The notes beneath the pieces were generated by a model. That model searched no databases. It saw only the letters and a list, made by a program, of their open reading frames with translations, and was not told where the DNA came from. Shown piece after piece: positions 43,677-52,537 of a stretch of 64,000 bases of DNA. Position numbers and translations under genes: made by a program. This DNA comes from Pararoseomonas sp. SCSIO 73927 (GTDB lineage: Bacteria; Pseudomonadota; Alphaproteobacteria; Acetobacterales; Acetobacteraceae): contig NZ_CP146232.1 in assembly GCF_037040815.1 (NCBI RefSeq), forward strand, positions 3,876,001-3,940,000. Reading direction: 5' to 3'. Numbering within the stretch: position 1 is the stretch's first letter; the number at the start of each line of letters is the position of its first letter.

Positions 43677-44462
43677 ATGGGCGGTTACCGGCCGGGCCTG
43701 CTGAACGGCGCCGTCGCCTGGGCGACGGTGATCTACCTCATCCTGCCCATCACGATCATCCTGCCGGTCTCGCTGACGGACCAGCGCTTCCTCTCGCTGC
43801 CCCAGCAGGAGATCTCCGGGCAGCATTACCTTCGGCTGCTGACCACCCCGGCCTGGACGAACGCCATCCTGCAATCGGCCTGGATCGCCACCATCTCCAC
43901 GGCGCTGGCCGTGGTGCTGGGCACGCTCTGCGCGATCGGGTGCTGGCGGCTGTCCCGGCGCAGCACGGATCTGGTGCGGGCGCTGATGCTGCTGCCGATC
44001 ATCATCCCCAGCATCGCCTACGCCATCGGGCTCTACCGCTACTTCGCGACCCTGGGGCTGCTGGACAGCTTCCTCGGCGTGGTGATCGCCCATGGCGTGA
44101 CGGGGATGCCCTATGTCGTCATCACCGTATCCACCGCGCTCGCGGCCTTCGACACACGGCTGGAGAGTGCGGCGCGCGGGATGGGCGCGTCCCTCCCGCA
44201 AACCCTGCGCTGGGTGATCCTGCCCCGGATCGCGCCAGGGATCGTCTCCGGCGCAATCTTCGCCTTCATCCATTCCTGGGATGAGCTTGTTGTGGTTCTC
44301 TTCATCGCCTCACGCCGGGTGTTCACCCTGCCGCGCAAGATCTGGGACGGGATCAACGAGAACCTGGACCCGGCGATGGCCGCGGTGGCCGTGCTCCTGG
44401 TGGGGATGACGGTCCTGCTTCTCTTGCTGGACCTCATGCTGCGCCGCCGACGTGAGGAGTGA
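43677..44462 (+). CDS. ABC transporter permease (PotC-like)
   Basis: Second membrane subunit, 261 residues with six helices. The coupling loop is SAARGMGASLPQTLRWVILP and the last helix is AAVAVLLVGMTVLLLLL. The ATG lies one base after the PotB-like stop (TAG-g-ATG). It completes a PotABCD-type transporter with the genes at 38936, 41754 and 42830. Confidence 0.93.
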   Translation: MGGYRPGLLNGAVAWATVIYLILPITIILPVSLTDQRFLSLPQQEISGQHYLRLLTTPAWTNAILQSAWIATISTALAVVLGTLCAIGCWRLSRRSTDLVRALMLLPIIIPSIAYAIGLYRYFATLGLLDSFLGVVIAHGVTGMPYVVITVSTALAAFDTRLESAARGMGASLPQTLRWVILPRIAPGIVSGAIFAFIHSWDELVVVLFIASRRVFTLPRKIWDGINENLDPAMAAVAVLLVGMTVLLLLLDLMLRRRREE

Positions 44463-44495
44463 CGCCCCGCAGCGGGGTGTAAGGAGAGGGAAGCC

Positions 44496-46154
44496 GTGAC
44501 CGAGAAGCACCCCGTCACAGCCCGCAAGGGCGTGGTGGTGACCAACCATCCCCTGGCCTCGGGCGCCGGGGCGGAGATGCTGCTCGCCGGCGGCAATGCC
44601 GTGGACGCCGCCGTCGCCGCGCTCTTCGCCCTGACGGTGGTGGAGCCGATGATGGTGGGGATGCTCGGAGGCGGGGTGGCGCACCTGCGGCTGCCGGATG
44701 GGCGGCACGTGGTGGTGGACGGGCTCTCCACCGCCCCCGCGGCCGCCCGGCCGGACATGTACCGGCCGGTCTCCGACACCCTCCCGGACTACCAGGAGAC
44801 GGAGGGGCGGGCGAACCATTTCGGGCCGCTGGCGATGGCGGTGCCCGGGGCGCTGCGGGCCTGGTGCCACACGCTGGAGCGCTACGGCACCCTGCCGCTG
44901 GTTGACGTGATCGACCCGGCGATCCGGATCGCCGCGCGGGGCTGGCGGGTCACGCCCTACCTGGCGGACTGCGTGGCCGACAACGCGGCGGAGCTGGCGA
45001 CCGATCCCGGGCTGACGAGCGTGTTCCTGCCGGGCGGCTCTCCGGTCCGGGCGGGGCAGAGGATCGTGCGGGCCGACCACGCGGACAGCCTGCGGCTGGT
45101 GGCCAAGGCGGGGCCGGACGCGCTCTACGACGGGCAGCTCGGCGACGCGCTGGTGGGGCACATGGAGGCGACGGGCGGGCTGATCTCGGCCGCGGACCTG
45201 CGCGGGGTGGCGCCGATCGAGCGGGAGCCGGTGCGGGCCACCTACCGCGGCCACGAGATCCTCGGGCCGCCGCCGCCCTCCTCCTCCGGCGTCCACATCG
45301 CGCAGATGCTGAACGTGCTGGAGGGGTTCGATCTGCGGGGGATCGGCTTCGGCACGCCGGACGGGGTGCACCTGCTGGCGGAGGTGCTGAAGATGGCCTT
45401 CGCGGACCGGGCCGTAGCCACCGCCGACCCGGCCTTTGTAAACGTGCCCGTGGCGCGGCTGACGGACAAGGCCTACGCCGCCGCGCGCCGCGCCGAGATC
45501 AGGATGGGGCGGGCAGGGGAGTGGCAGCCCGGCGCGGGGCTGCTGGAATCGGCGAACACCACGCACGTAACCGTGGCGGACGGCGCGGGCGGCATCGTCT
45601 CCACCACCCAGACGATCAACGGGCTGTTCGGCGCGCGCTTCACCGTGCCGGGCACGGGGATGATCGCGAACAACTACATGTACAACTTCGATCCGCATCC
45701 CGGAAAAGCACTCTCGGTCGAGCCGGGGAAGCGGGTCTTCACCTCCATGGCGCCGATGATGGTGCTGCGCGAGGGGCGGCCGGTCGCGGCGCTCGGGCTG
45801 CCCGGCGGGCTCCGGATCTTTGGCTCGGCCATGCAGGCGATCATCAACCTGCTGGACCACGGCATGACGCCCCAGGAGGCGGTGGAGGCGCCGCGGGTCT
45901 GGACTCAGGGCCACACGCTGGAGCTCGAGCCGGGCATCCCGGCGGAGACGGAGGCGGCGCTGGCCGCGCGCGGCCACCGGGTGGAGCGGGTGCGGACGAT
46001 CGGCGGCGGCATGGGGGCGATCGCTTTCGACGGGGACGGGACGCTGACGGGCGCGGCCTGCTGGCGGGCCGACGGCACGCCGGTGGGTATCGGCGGCGGG
46101 CTGGCGCGGGCCGGGGTGCGCTTCAACCCGGAGGCCGGGGTACCGAAAGGCTGA
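44496..46154 (+). CDS. Gamma-glutamyltransferase family protein
   Basis: Ntn hydrolase of 552 residues that would cleave gamma-glutamyl bonds after self-processing. The nucleophile threonine is Thr355 in ANTTHVTVAD, the junction of the large and small subunits. GNAVDAAVAALFALTVVEP and the C-terminal oxyanion region are present. There is no signal peptide, so unlike the periplasmic enzyme of E. coli it should be cytoplasmic. It is 33 bp downstream of the permeases in the same operon, which supports a role in removing gamma-glutamyl groups from the imported or modified compound. Confidence 0.93.
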   Translation: MTEKHPVTARKGVVVTNHPLASGAGAEMLLAGGNAVDAAVAALFALTVVEPMMVGMLGGGVAHLRLPDGRHVVVDGLSTAPAAARPDMYRPVSDTLPDYQETEGRANHFGPLAMAVPGALRAWCHTLERYGTLPLVDVIDPAIRIAARGWRVTPYLADCVADNAAELATDPGLTSVFLPGGSPVRAGQRIVRADHADSLRLVAKAGPDALYDGQLGDALVGHMEATGGLISAADLRGVAPIEREPVRATYRGHEILGPPPPSSSGVHIAQMLNVLEGFDLRGIGFGTPDGVHLLAEVLKMAFADRAVATADPAFVNVPVARLTDKAYAAARRAEIRMGRAGEWQPGAGLLESANTTHVTVADGAGGIVSTTQTINGLFGARFTVPGTGMIANNYMYNFDPHPGKALSVEPGKRVFTSMAPMMVLREGRPVAALGLPGGLRIFGSAMQAIINLLDHGMTPQEAVEAPRVWTQGHTLELEPGIPAETEAALAARGHRVERVRTIGGGMGAIAFDGDGTLTGAACWRADGTPVGIGGGLARAGVRFNPEAGVPKG

Positions 46155-46260
46155 TCCGCCTTTCCGCGTGACCCCCGCCGGGCATCCGGGCTAGAGGGTC
46201 CGGCCCTCCGCCCGCCCCTTCTGCCCGCCCCTTCTGGCCGCCTGCGACTGACGGACCCCT

Positions 46261-47448
46261 ATGCCCTCCATCGAGACCCAGGTCGTCGAGCACCTTTACC
46301 GGTCGCTTCTCGGGCGCGAGCCCGACGAGGGGGCGGCCGTGAACTGCGCCGCCCACCTCGCCTCCGGCGGTACGGTGGAGGAGCTGCGGGCGATGATCAC
46401 CGGGTCCGAGGAGTACCGGGTCCGGCAACGGCCGAAGAGCGACCACCCGCTGGCCCATATCGGGGCGGTCTGGCGGGAGGAGAACCTCTCCTACTTCACC
46501 CATCGCGGGCGCTACCGGCCGCTGAGCCTCACCATCGAGACGGTGAACATCTGCAACAACGATTGCGTGATCTGCCCCTACTCCGCGCAAACGCGGCGCA
46601 AGCAGGCCATGCCGATGGACCTCTTCGCCCGCGTCGTGGACGGGTACACGGAAATCGGCGGCGGGCCGGTGGGGCTGACCCCGATGGTGGGGGAGATCCT
46701 GCTGGACAAGCTGCTGCTGGAGCGGCTGAAGATGCTGCGCGCCGCGCCCGCGGTCACGGCCGTGTCCGCCATCAGCAACGCCAGCATGGCGCACCTCTAC
46801 ACCGACGCGGAGCTGGCAGAGATCCTGTCGCATTTCGACCGGCTGGCGATCTCCATCTACGGTCTGGACGCCGAGGAGTTCCGGCTGATGGCCCGCAAGG
46901 ACGGCTACGACCGCTTCCGGGCGGGGCTGGTCCGCATCCTCGCCATCATGGGCCCGGAGCGGGTGACGCTCGGGGCGCGGCAGCTGAGGCGGCGGCCGGC
47001 GGCGGAGGTGGAGGAGTGGGGCGCGGCGGTGGCGCGCGACGCCGGGGTGGATCCGGCCGCGGTGACCGTCCACACGACCAGCACCTACGCAAACTGGGGG
47101 GTCTTCGACACCGGCAAGCCCCTGCCGATGGACGCGGAATGGCTGCCGGTGCGGCAGAACACCGCGCAGTGCGCGCTGCCGCTGATCAGCCTGCAAATCC
47201 TCTCGGACGGGACGGTCTCCTTCTGCGGCTGCGCCAATTTCGACGGCACCTCCGAGCTGAACCTCGGGAATGTCAGGGACATCTCGCTGCGCGACCTCCT
47301 GGGGAGCGAGCGGGTGCGGCGGCTGTGGAACTGGGACGAGTTCGGCATCCCCGACTTCTGCAAGAGCTGCAGCTTCCACATGCCCGTGCAGGCCCTGGCC
47401 GGCCTGCCATCCGCCTTCCCCGAGCCGCTCCGCACCTTCGGCGGCTGA
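46261..47448 (+). CDS. DUF4214-radical SAM-SPASM fusion protein
   Basis: A 395-residue protein with three parts. Residues ~5-53 (VVEHLYRSLLGREPDEGAAV and GGTVEELRAMITGSEEYRV) match DUF4214, a module found in glycosyltransferases, S-layer and RTX proteins. The radical SAM core follows, with the 4Fe-4S ligands C98, C102 and C105 (NICNNDCVICPYS, CX3CX2C). The C-terminus has a SPASM-like auxiliary cluster region with cysteines 304, 322, 324, 367 and 370 (QILSDGTVSFCGCANF, FCKSCSFH). SPASM proteins usually modify peptides, but no small precursor gene lies next to it. Neighbours are gamma-glutamyltransferase upstream and a convergent thioesterase. Confidence 0.9.
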   Translation: MPSIETQVVEHLYRSLLGREPDEGAAVNCAAHLASGGTVEELRAMITGSEEYRVRQRPKSDHPLAHIGAVWREENLSYFTHRGRYRPLSLTIETVNICNNDCVICPYSAQTRRKQAMPMDLFARVVDGYTEIGGGPVGLTPMVGEILLDKLLLERLKMLRAAPAVTAVSAISNASMAHLYTDAELAEILSHFDRLAISIYGLDAEEFRLMARKDGYDRFRAGLVRILAIMGPERVTLGARQLRRRPAAEVEEWGAAVARDAGVDPAAVTVHTTSTYANWGVFDTGKPLPMDAEWLPVRQNTAQCALPLISLQILSDGTVSFCGCANFDGTSELNLGNVRDISLRDLLGSERVRRLWNWDEFGIPDFCKSCSFHMPVQALAGLPSAFPEPLRTFGG

Positions 47449-47452
47449 CGCC

Positions 47453-47905
47453 TCAGCCCACGAGCAGCGGCGCCACCGCATCCCGCAGCGCCGGCGGCAG
47501 CGGCGTGGGCCGGGTCTGGGTGGCGCGGTCCACGTAGACATGGACGAAGTGGCCCTCGGCGCTCGCCTCGTCCTCCTCGTTGCGGAAAATGCCGATCTCG
47601 TAGCGGACCGAGGTGTTGCCGATCCGGGCCACGCGCAGCCCGGCGGTGACGAGGTCGGGAAAGGAGATCGGGGCGAGGTAGCGGCAGCCCGTCTCCACGA
47701 CTACGCCGATCAGGGGGGAGGTCTTCAGGTCGATGGCCCCGGAGGCCAGGAGGAAGCGGGACACCACCGTGTCGAAGAAGGAGTAGTAGGTCACGTTGTT
47801 CACGTGGGCGTAGGCGTCGTTGTCGCCCCAGCGGGTCGGGATTTCCAGGAAGTGCCGAAAATCGGCGCGTTTCGGGCGGTTTCTCTCGCGTGGCGCGGCG
47901 CTCAT
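47453..47905 (-). CDS. Acyl-CoA thioesterase (4HBT/YbgC-type hotdog)
   Basis: A 150-residue single hotdog-fold thioesterase. The catalytic Asp of this group lies in TRWGDNDAYAHVNNVTYYSF (consensus RWxDxDxxGHVNN). YRYLAP-like GCRYLAPISFPD and VRYEIGIFRNEE complete the beta-sheet. It probably hydrolyses a short or aromatic acyl-CoA. ATG 47905 precedes the family N-terminus by about 20 residues. It is convergent with the radical SAM gene (4 bp gap) and divergent from minC. Confidence 0.9.
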   Translation of the reverse strand: MSAAPRERNRPKRADFRHFLEIPTRWGDNDAYAHVNNVTYYSFFDTVVSRFLLASGAIDLKTSPLIGVVVETGCRYLAPISFPDLVTAGLRVARIGNTSVRYEIGIFRNEEDEASAEGHFVHVYVDRATQTRPTPLPPALRDAVAPLLVG

Positions 47906-48035
47906 GCCGGGTTCCTGTGTCCAGGGGGTCGCGCCCCAGGGTTCCCGCAGGCCGGATCGCGCGCAAGGCTTCGCCTCCCGGACACTTCCCTGTAATGTGA
48001 GCGGCGAACCGCTTCCCAGGACCTTCTCCACCCGC

Positions 48036-48776
48036 ATGTCCTCCCCCGCGTCCGAAGCCCGACTGGAGCCGTTCCGGCTTCGCGGGGGCAATTTCAACCT
48101 GCTGGTGCTGCGGCTGCTCGACCCTCGGGTGGAGGTGATCGTGCCCGCTCTGGCGGACCAGTTCCGCCGCGCCCCGGGCTTTCTACGGAACGCGCCCATC
48201 GTGCTGGGGCTGGACGACCTGGACCCCGCGGCGGTGCCGGATTTCGGCCACCTGATCGCCCAGCTTCGCAACGTCCACATCGCCCCGATCGGCACGACGG
48301 GCGGCGCGACGGACGTGAAGGCCGCGGCCCAAGCTGCCGGGCTGCCGCCCCTGCGCGCCGCCGGGGCGGAGCTGCCCGTGGCCGCGCCGGCCGCGGCCCC
48401 CGCCCCCGAACCGGCGGCGGAGATGCCGCCCCCGCCCTCGGACTGGCAGCCGACCATGGTGGTGGACCAGGCCGTGCGGGCCGGGCAGCGGATCTGGGCC
48501 CAGGGCTGCGACCTGATCGTGCGCGGCACGGTGAACCCGGGTGCCGAGGTGATCGCGGATGGCAACGTCCACGTCTACGGCGCCCTGAAGGGCCGGGCCA
48601 TCGCGGGCGGGGCGGAGAACCTTTCCGCCCGGATCTTCGCCCTGAACTTCGAGCCGGAGCTGGTCTCCATCGCCGGCTATTATGCAGTGCGGGACGGGCT
48701 GGGGGATGCCCCGCTGGGAAAGGCCGTGCAGGTCTGCCTCATCGGCGAGAGCATGCGGTTCGACCGGCTGGGCTAG
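48036..48776 (+). CDS. minC: Septum-site determining protein MinC
   Basis: Inhibitor of FtsZ polymerisation that places the division site together with MinD and MinE. The 246-residue protein has an N-terminal FtsZ-interacting domain (residues 1-105) and an Ala/Pro-rich linker (~105-140). The C-terminal beta-helix domain contains RAGQRIWAQGCDLIVRGTV, NVHVYGALKGRAIAGG and LVSIAGYYAV. I prefer ATG 48036; GTG 47997 is in frame further upstream. It is first in the minCDE order. Confidence 0.95.
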   Translation: MSSPASEARLEPFRLRGGNFNLLVLRLLDPRVEVIVPALADQFRRAPGFLRNAPIVLGLDDLDPAAVPDFGHLIAQLRNVHIAPIGTTGGATDVKAAAQAAGLPPLRAAGAELPVAAPAAAPAPEPAAEMPPPPSDWQPTMVVDQAVRAGQRIWAQGCDLIVRGTVNPGAEVIADGNVHVYGALKGRAIAGGAENLSARIFALNFEPELVSIAGYYAVRDGLGDAPLGKAVQVCLIGESMRFDRLG

Positions 48777-48887
48777 GTTGAGGGCCGGGATTCCCCTTCC
48801 AGGGGCAGGGCCGGCCATGCGAAGGAAGCAACGTTTCGCCGGCCCGCGAGGGGGCGGACGGCGGGGCAGGGGGTTGGAGAAGAGCGC

Positions 48888-49706
48888 ATGGCGCAGGTGA
48901 TCGTGGTGACTTCGGGCAAGGGGGGCGTGGGCAAGACCACCTCCTCGGCCGCCTTTGCGACCGGGCTGGCGCAGGCCGGCAAGAAGACCGTGGTGATCGA
49001 CTTCGACGTGGGCCTGCGGAACCTCGACCTCATCATGGGGGTGGAGCGCCGGGTGGTGTTCGACATCGTCAACGTCATCACCGGCGAGGCGAAGCTCAGC
49101 CAGGCGCTGATCCGGGACAAGCGGGTGGAATCCCTCTCCATCCTTCCTGCCAGCCAGACACGGGACAAGGACGCGCTGACGAAGGAGGGCGTGGCCACCA
49201 TCATCGAGGAGCTGTCGAAGGAGTTCGACTACATCCTCTGCGACAGCCCGGCCGGGATCGAGAAGGGCGCGCTGCTGGCCCTGTATTTCGCGGATCAGGC
49301 GATCGTGGTGACGAACCCTGAAGTCTCCTCCGTCCGCGACAGCGACCGCATCCTCGGCGTGCTCCAGTCCCGCTCGAAGCGGGCCGAGGACAAGAAGGAG
49401 CCGGTGAAGGAGCACCTCCTCGTCACGCGCTACGATCCGGCGCGGGTGGAGAAGGGCGAGATGCTGAAGCTGGAGGACATCCAGGAGATCCTGCGCATCC
49501 CCCTGCTCGGCGTGGTGCCGGAGAGCGAGAGCGTGCTCAAGGCCTCCAACACCGGCAATCCCGTGATCATGGACGCCGAATCCTCCGCCGGGCAGGCCTA
49601 CAAGGACGCGGTGGCGCGCTTCCTAGGCGAGGACCGGCCGATGCGCTTCACGGACGCGGAGAAGAAGGGCTTCCTCTCCCGGCTGTTCGGCGGGAGGGCG
49701 GCATGA
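48888..49706 (+). CDS. minD: Septum-site determining ATPase MinD
   Basis: Membrane-bound ATPase that carries MinC and oscillates with MinE. The 272-residue protein has the deviant Walker A GKGGVGKTT (residues 10-18), DFDVGLRNLDLIMGVERRVV, and the membrane-targeting amphipathic C-terminus KKGFLSRLFGG. ATG 48888 is the family start. It overlaps minE by four bases (ATGA). Confidence 0.98.
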   Translation: MAQVIVVTSGKGGVGKTTSSAAFATGLAQAGKKTVVIDFDVGLRNLDLIMGVERRVVFDIVNVITGEAKLSQALIRDKRVESLSILPASQTRDKDALTKEGVATIIEELSKEFDYILCDSPAGIEKGALLALYFADQAIVVTNPEVSSVRDSDRILGVLQSRSKRAEDKKEPVKEHLLVTRYDPARVEKGEMLKLEDIQEILRIPLLGVVPESESVLKASNTGNPVIMDAESSAGQAYKDAVARFLGEDRPMRFTDAEKKGFLSRLFGGRAA

Positions 49707-49987
49707 GCTGGCTGAAGCTGTTCCGCGGCAAGCAGGCGGAGATGCCGCAGACGGCGGCCGCGGCGAAGGAGCGGCTGCAGATCGTGCTGGCGCACGAGCG
49801 GATCGGCCGCAAGGGCGACGACTTCCTGCCGAAGCTCCAGAAGGAGATCGTCGAGCTGGTGGCGAAGCACGTCTCCATCGACCCGGGGCGGGTGAACATC
49901 TCGCTCGAGCGGGGCGGGGATCTTTCCACCCTCGCCATCGCCGTGGAGCTGCCCGGTCCGGCGGAGCCGGCGCGCCGGGCCTCCTGA
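49703..49987 (+). CDS. minE: Cell division topological specificity factor MinE
   Basis: Stimulates MinD ATPase and restricts the MinCD inhibitor to the poles. The 94-residue protein has the N-terminal membrane/MinD-contact region (MSWLKLFRGKQ...AAAAKERLQIVLAHERIGR) and the topological domain FLPKLQKEIVELVAKHVSI. Its ATG lies inside the minD stop codon, so translation is coupled. Confidence 0.97.
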   Translation: MSWLKLFRGKQAEMPQTAAAAKERLQIVLAHERIGRKGDDFLPKLQKEIVELVAKHVSIDPGRVNISLERGGDLSTLAIAVELPGPAEPARRAS

Positions 49988-50061
49988 GCGGCGCGGCTTA
50001 ACCCGGGATAAAGGACGCCCGCGCCATCCTCCCGCCCTGACCGGAACGGGAATCGGGGTGG

Positions 50062-51762
50062 ATGGCAAGGCGGTTCTTCCCGCAGCAGGGCCTGCGGTCG
50101 CGGCTGATCCTCCTCTCGGCCGCGCCCTCGTTCCTCTGCCTCGTCGTCACCGTGGCGGTGCTCCTTCTCCCCGCCGAGACGGCCGCGCCCACCGGCGACG
50201 CCACCGGGAGCGCTCTGGGCCTCGTGGCCCCATCCTTCGCCGCGATCTTCCTGGTCGGGACGGCGTATGCCGCCGCAGCGGCGCGGCGGCTCGGCGGGAT
50301 GCTGACCGGGCTGACGGAGGCGCTGCGCCGCCTGGGCCGCGGCGACCTGACCGTCCCCATACCGCCGCCGCCGCGCGGCGCGCCGCGGGAGGTCGCCGAG
50401 CTGACGGACGCCTGCATTCAGTTCCGGGATGCTTCGGCCGAGCGGAGCCGGCTCTCCGAGCGGCTGCGCTGGCTTGCGAACTTCGACGGACTGACGGGGC
50501 TGCCGAACCGCGCCCTGCTGGGGGATCGGCTGGAGCTGGCCTTCGCAGCAGCCCGGCGGGACGGCACGCACCTGACGGTGCTCGCCATGGATCTCGACCA
50601 CTTCAAGGAGGTGAACGACGCGCTCGGCCACGCCGCGGGGGACGAGGTGTTGCGGGTGGTCGCGGGCCGGCTGCGGGACTGCCTGCGCGCGACGGACACG
50701 CTGGCGCGGGTGGGCGGGGACGAGTTCGTGCTCGTCGCCCCCGACCTCGGCCGGCCGGAGGCGCTGAGCGCCTTCGCCGCCCGGCTCCTGGCGGCGATGG
50801 AGGAGCCGGTGCTGCTGGGGGCGGAGTTCCGGGCGGTCGGGCTCTCCATCGGCGCGGCGGTACTGGCGCCCGGCTCCTTCGACGGGCGGCCCGAGGCCCT
50901 TCTGCAGGACGCAGACCTGGCACTGTACCAGGCGAAGGCGGAGGGCGGGTCCTGCTTGCGGGTTTTCGAGCCGGAGATGGACGAGCGGCTGCGGACGCGG
51001 CGCCTGCTCGTCGCCGACCTGCGGAACGCGATGGCGCGGCAGGAGCTGACAATCCTGTTCCAGCCGCAGGTCTCCACGGCAACGCGGCGCATCAAGGGGG
51101 CGGAGGCGCTGCTGCGCTGGCATCACCCGCAGCGCGGCATGATCTCGCCGGACGTCTTCATCCCCATGGCGGAGGAGACGGGGCTGATCGTGCCGATCGG
51201 CGCCTGGGTGCTGGAGCAGGCCTGCCAGGTGGCGCGGGGCTGGGGCGGGCTGAACCTGGCAGTGAACGTTTCGGCGATCCAGGTGCGGCAGGCGAGCTTC
51301 GTGGCGACGGTGGAGGGCGCCCTGGCCCGGTCCGGCCTGCCGCCCGCGCAGCTGGAGCTGGAGATCACGGAGGCCGCGATGCTGGCCAACAGCGCGGAGA
51401 CGCTGGGCATCCTCTCGCGCCTGCGCTCCCTCGGCGTGCGGCTGGCGATGGATGATTTCGGGACCGGCTACTCCTCGCTCGCCACGCTGCAGCGCTTCCG
51501 CTTCGACAAGATCAAGGTGGACCGGTCCTTCATCCGGCACATCGCGATGGACGCCAAGGCGGTGGCGCTGCTTCGGGCCGTGATCGCGCTGGGCAGCGCC
51601 CTGGACGTGACGACGAATGCCGAGGGGGTGGAGGATGAGGGACAGCTCTCCATGCTGCGGGCGGAGGGCTGCGAGGAGGCGCAGGGCTTCCTCTTCGGCC
51701 GGCCGATGGCGGCGGCGGATTTCCAGGCCCTGGTCGGCCGGCAGGATGCCCGTGCTGCCTGA
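50062..51762 (+). CDS. Membrane GGDEF-EAL cyclic-di-GMP protein
   Basis: A 566-residue protein with two N-terminal membrane helices (LILLSAAPSFLCLVVTVAVL and FAAIFLVGTAYAAAAA) around a short periplasmic segment, and a HAMP-like linker. The GGDEF domain has an intact signature, VGGDEF (G218-F222), with the substrate motif DLDHFKEVND. The EAL domain (E348-A349-L350, GAEALLRWHHP) keeps Asn (AVNVSAIQ), Glu (LEITEAA), DDFGTGYSS, Lys (KIKVDRSF) and AEGVED. Both activities are therefore possible. It lies downstream of minCDE but with a separate start. Confidence 0.95.
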   Translation: MARRFFPQQGLRSRLILLSAAPSFLCLVVTVAVLLLPAETAAPTGDATGSALGLVAPSFAAIFLVGTAYAAAAARRLGGMLTGLTEALRRLGRGDLTVPIPPPPRGAPREVAELTDACIQFRDASAERSRLSERLRWLANFDGLTGLPNRALLGDRLELAFAAARRDGTHLTVLAMDLDHFKEVNDALGHAAGDEVLRVVAGRLRDCLRATDTLARVGGDEFVLVAPDLGRPEALSAFAARLLAAMEEPVLLGAEFRAVGLSIGAAVLAPGSFDGRPEALLQDADLALYQAKAEGGSCLRVFEPEMDERLRTRRLLVADLRNAMARQELTILFQPQVSTATRRIKGAEALLRWHHPQRGMISPDVFIPMAEETGLIVPIGAWVLEQACQVARGWGGLNLAVNVSAIQVRQASFVATVEGALARSGLPPAQLELEITEAAMLANSAETLGILSRLRSLGVRLAMDDFGTGYSSLATLQRFRFDKIKVDRSFIRHIAMDAKAVALLRAVIALGSALDVTTNAEGVEDEGQLSMLRAEGCEEAQGFLFGRPMAAADFQALVGRQDARAA

Positions 51763-51789
51763 CGGGCCTCCCTGAAGTCGGCCTGAGCG

Positions 51790-52509
51790 CTACCGGCGGA
51801 AGCGCAGGTCCATGCCGGCGGCCCTCCAGGCGGCCTCGGTGGCATCCATGTCGACGACTCCGGAGGGATTCCCCTTCCGGGGCTGGCGGTCCAGGTAGGG
51901 CGCGCGGTCCCGGCGCCAGATGGCGAGGAGTCGGGAGAGCTCCTTCAGCGGCTCCGGGTGGTCGTCCACCCGGATGTCGAGGTCCGGGAAATCCTCGGTG
52001 GTGACGAGGCGCATGGCGGCGGATTGCCGGCCGCGGCGGTCGCCCCCGGCGGCCTCGCCGGCCTCCAGCGCCAGGGCGAGCCGTTCCGGCAGCGGCGTCC
52101 CACCGTTGATGGCGAGGGCCGCGAGAGTGTCGTGCAGCACGGCGGGGCCGGCGAGCATATTTCCGGCCACGGACTGGTTCCGGCCCGTGCGGTCCCCGGC
52201 CCAGTCCACGCAGTTCGCGCCGGTGAAGGCGGCGCTGCGGCCGAACCGGTCCACGGCGTGGACCTGGCGGAGGTGGCGGCCCTCGTCCCCGGCCAGCGCG
52301 CCCTCGATCGCGGCGGCGGGCGGGAGACCGCGCGCCATCCCGTCCAGCACGGCGGGGCCGAGATAGCGGTTGGTGAAGGACTGGGTGGAGACCGCCCCCA
52401 CCCCGGCCCGGAGGTGGGGGCAGGAGGCGCCGACGGCGAAGCTGCAGGTCGTCACGGCCACCGCGAAGGCGCCGTTCTCCGGCTCGTGGATGACGATGGA
52501 CCAGGTCAT
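51790..52509 (-). CDS. DUF1028 family protein
   Basis: A 239-residue protein of the DUF1028 family, an Ntn-hydrolase-like fold of unknown role. Typical features are the N-terminal TWSIVIHEPENGAFAVAVTT, GAVSTQSFTNRYLGP (the Thr/Ser segment), and AGNMLAGPAVLHDTL. QSAAMRLVTTEDFPDLDIRV precedes a basic C-terminal helix. ATG 52509 removes an improbable upstream extension. It lies 28 bp downstream of the proline-rich protein on the same strand. Confidence 0.88.
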   Translation of the reverse strand: MTWSIVIHEPENGAFAVAVTTCSFAVGASCPHLRAGVGAVSTQSFTNRYLGPAVLDGMARGLPPAAAIEGALAGDEGRHLRQVHAVDRFGRSAAFTGANCVDWAGDRTGRNQSVAGNMLAGPAVLHDTLAALAINGGTPLPERLALALEAGEAAGGDRRGRQSAAMRLVTTEDFPDLDIRVDDHPEPLKELSRLLAIWRRDRAPYLDRQPRKGNPSGVVDMDATEAAWRAAGMDLRFRR

Positions 52510-52537
52510 GCGGCCCTGGGTTCCGGGCGGGCGGGGC

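Noticed and set aside
47918..47945. Possible remnant of the first hairpin of the intergenic repeat (CCAGGGGG with CCCC)
   Set aside because: Only one imperfect arm, no other hairpins, and it lies between divergent rather than convergent genes.
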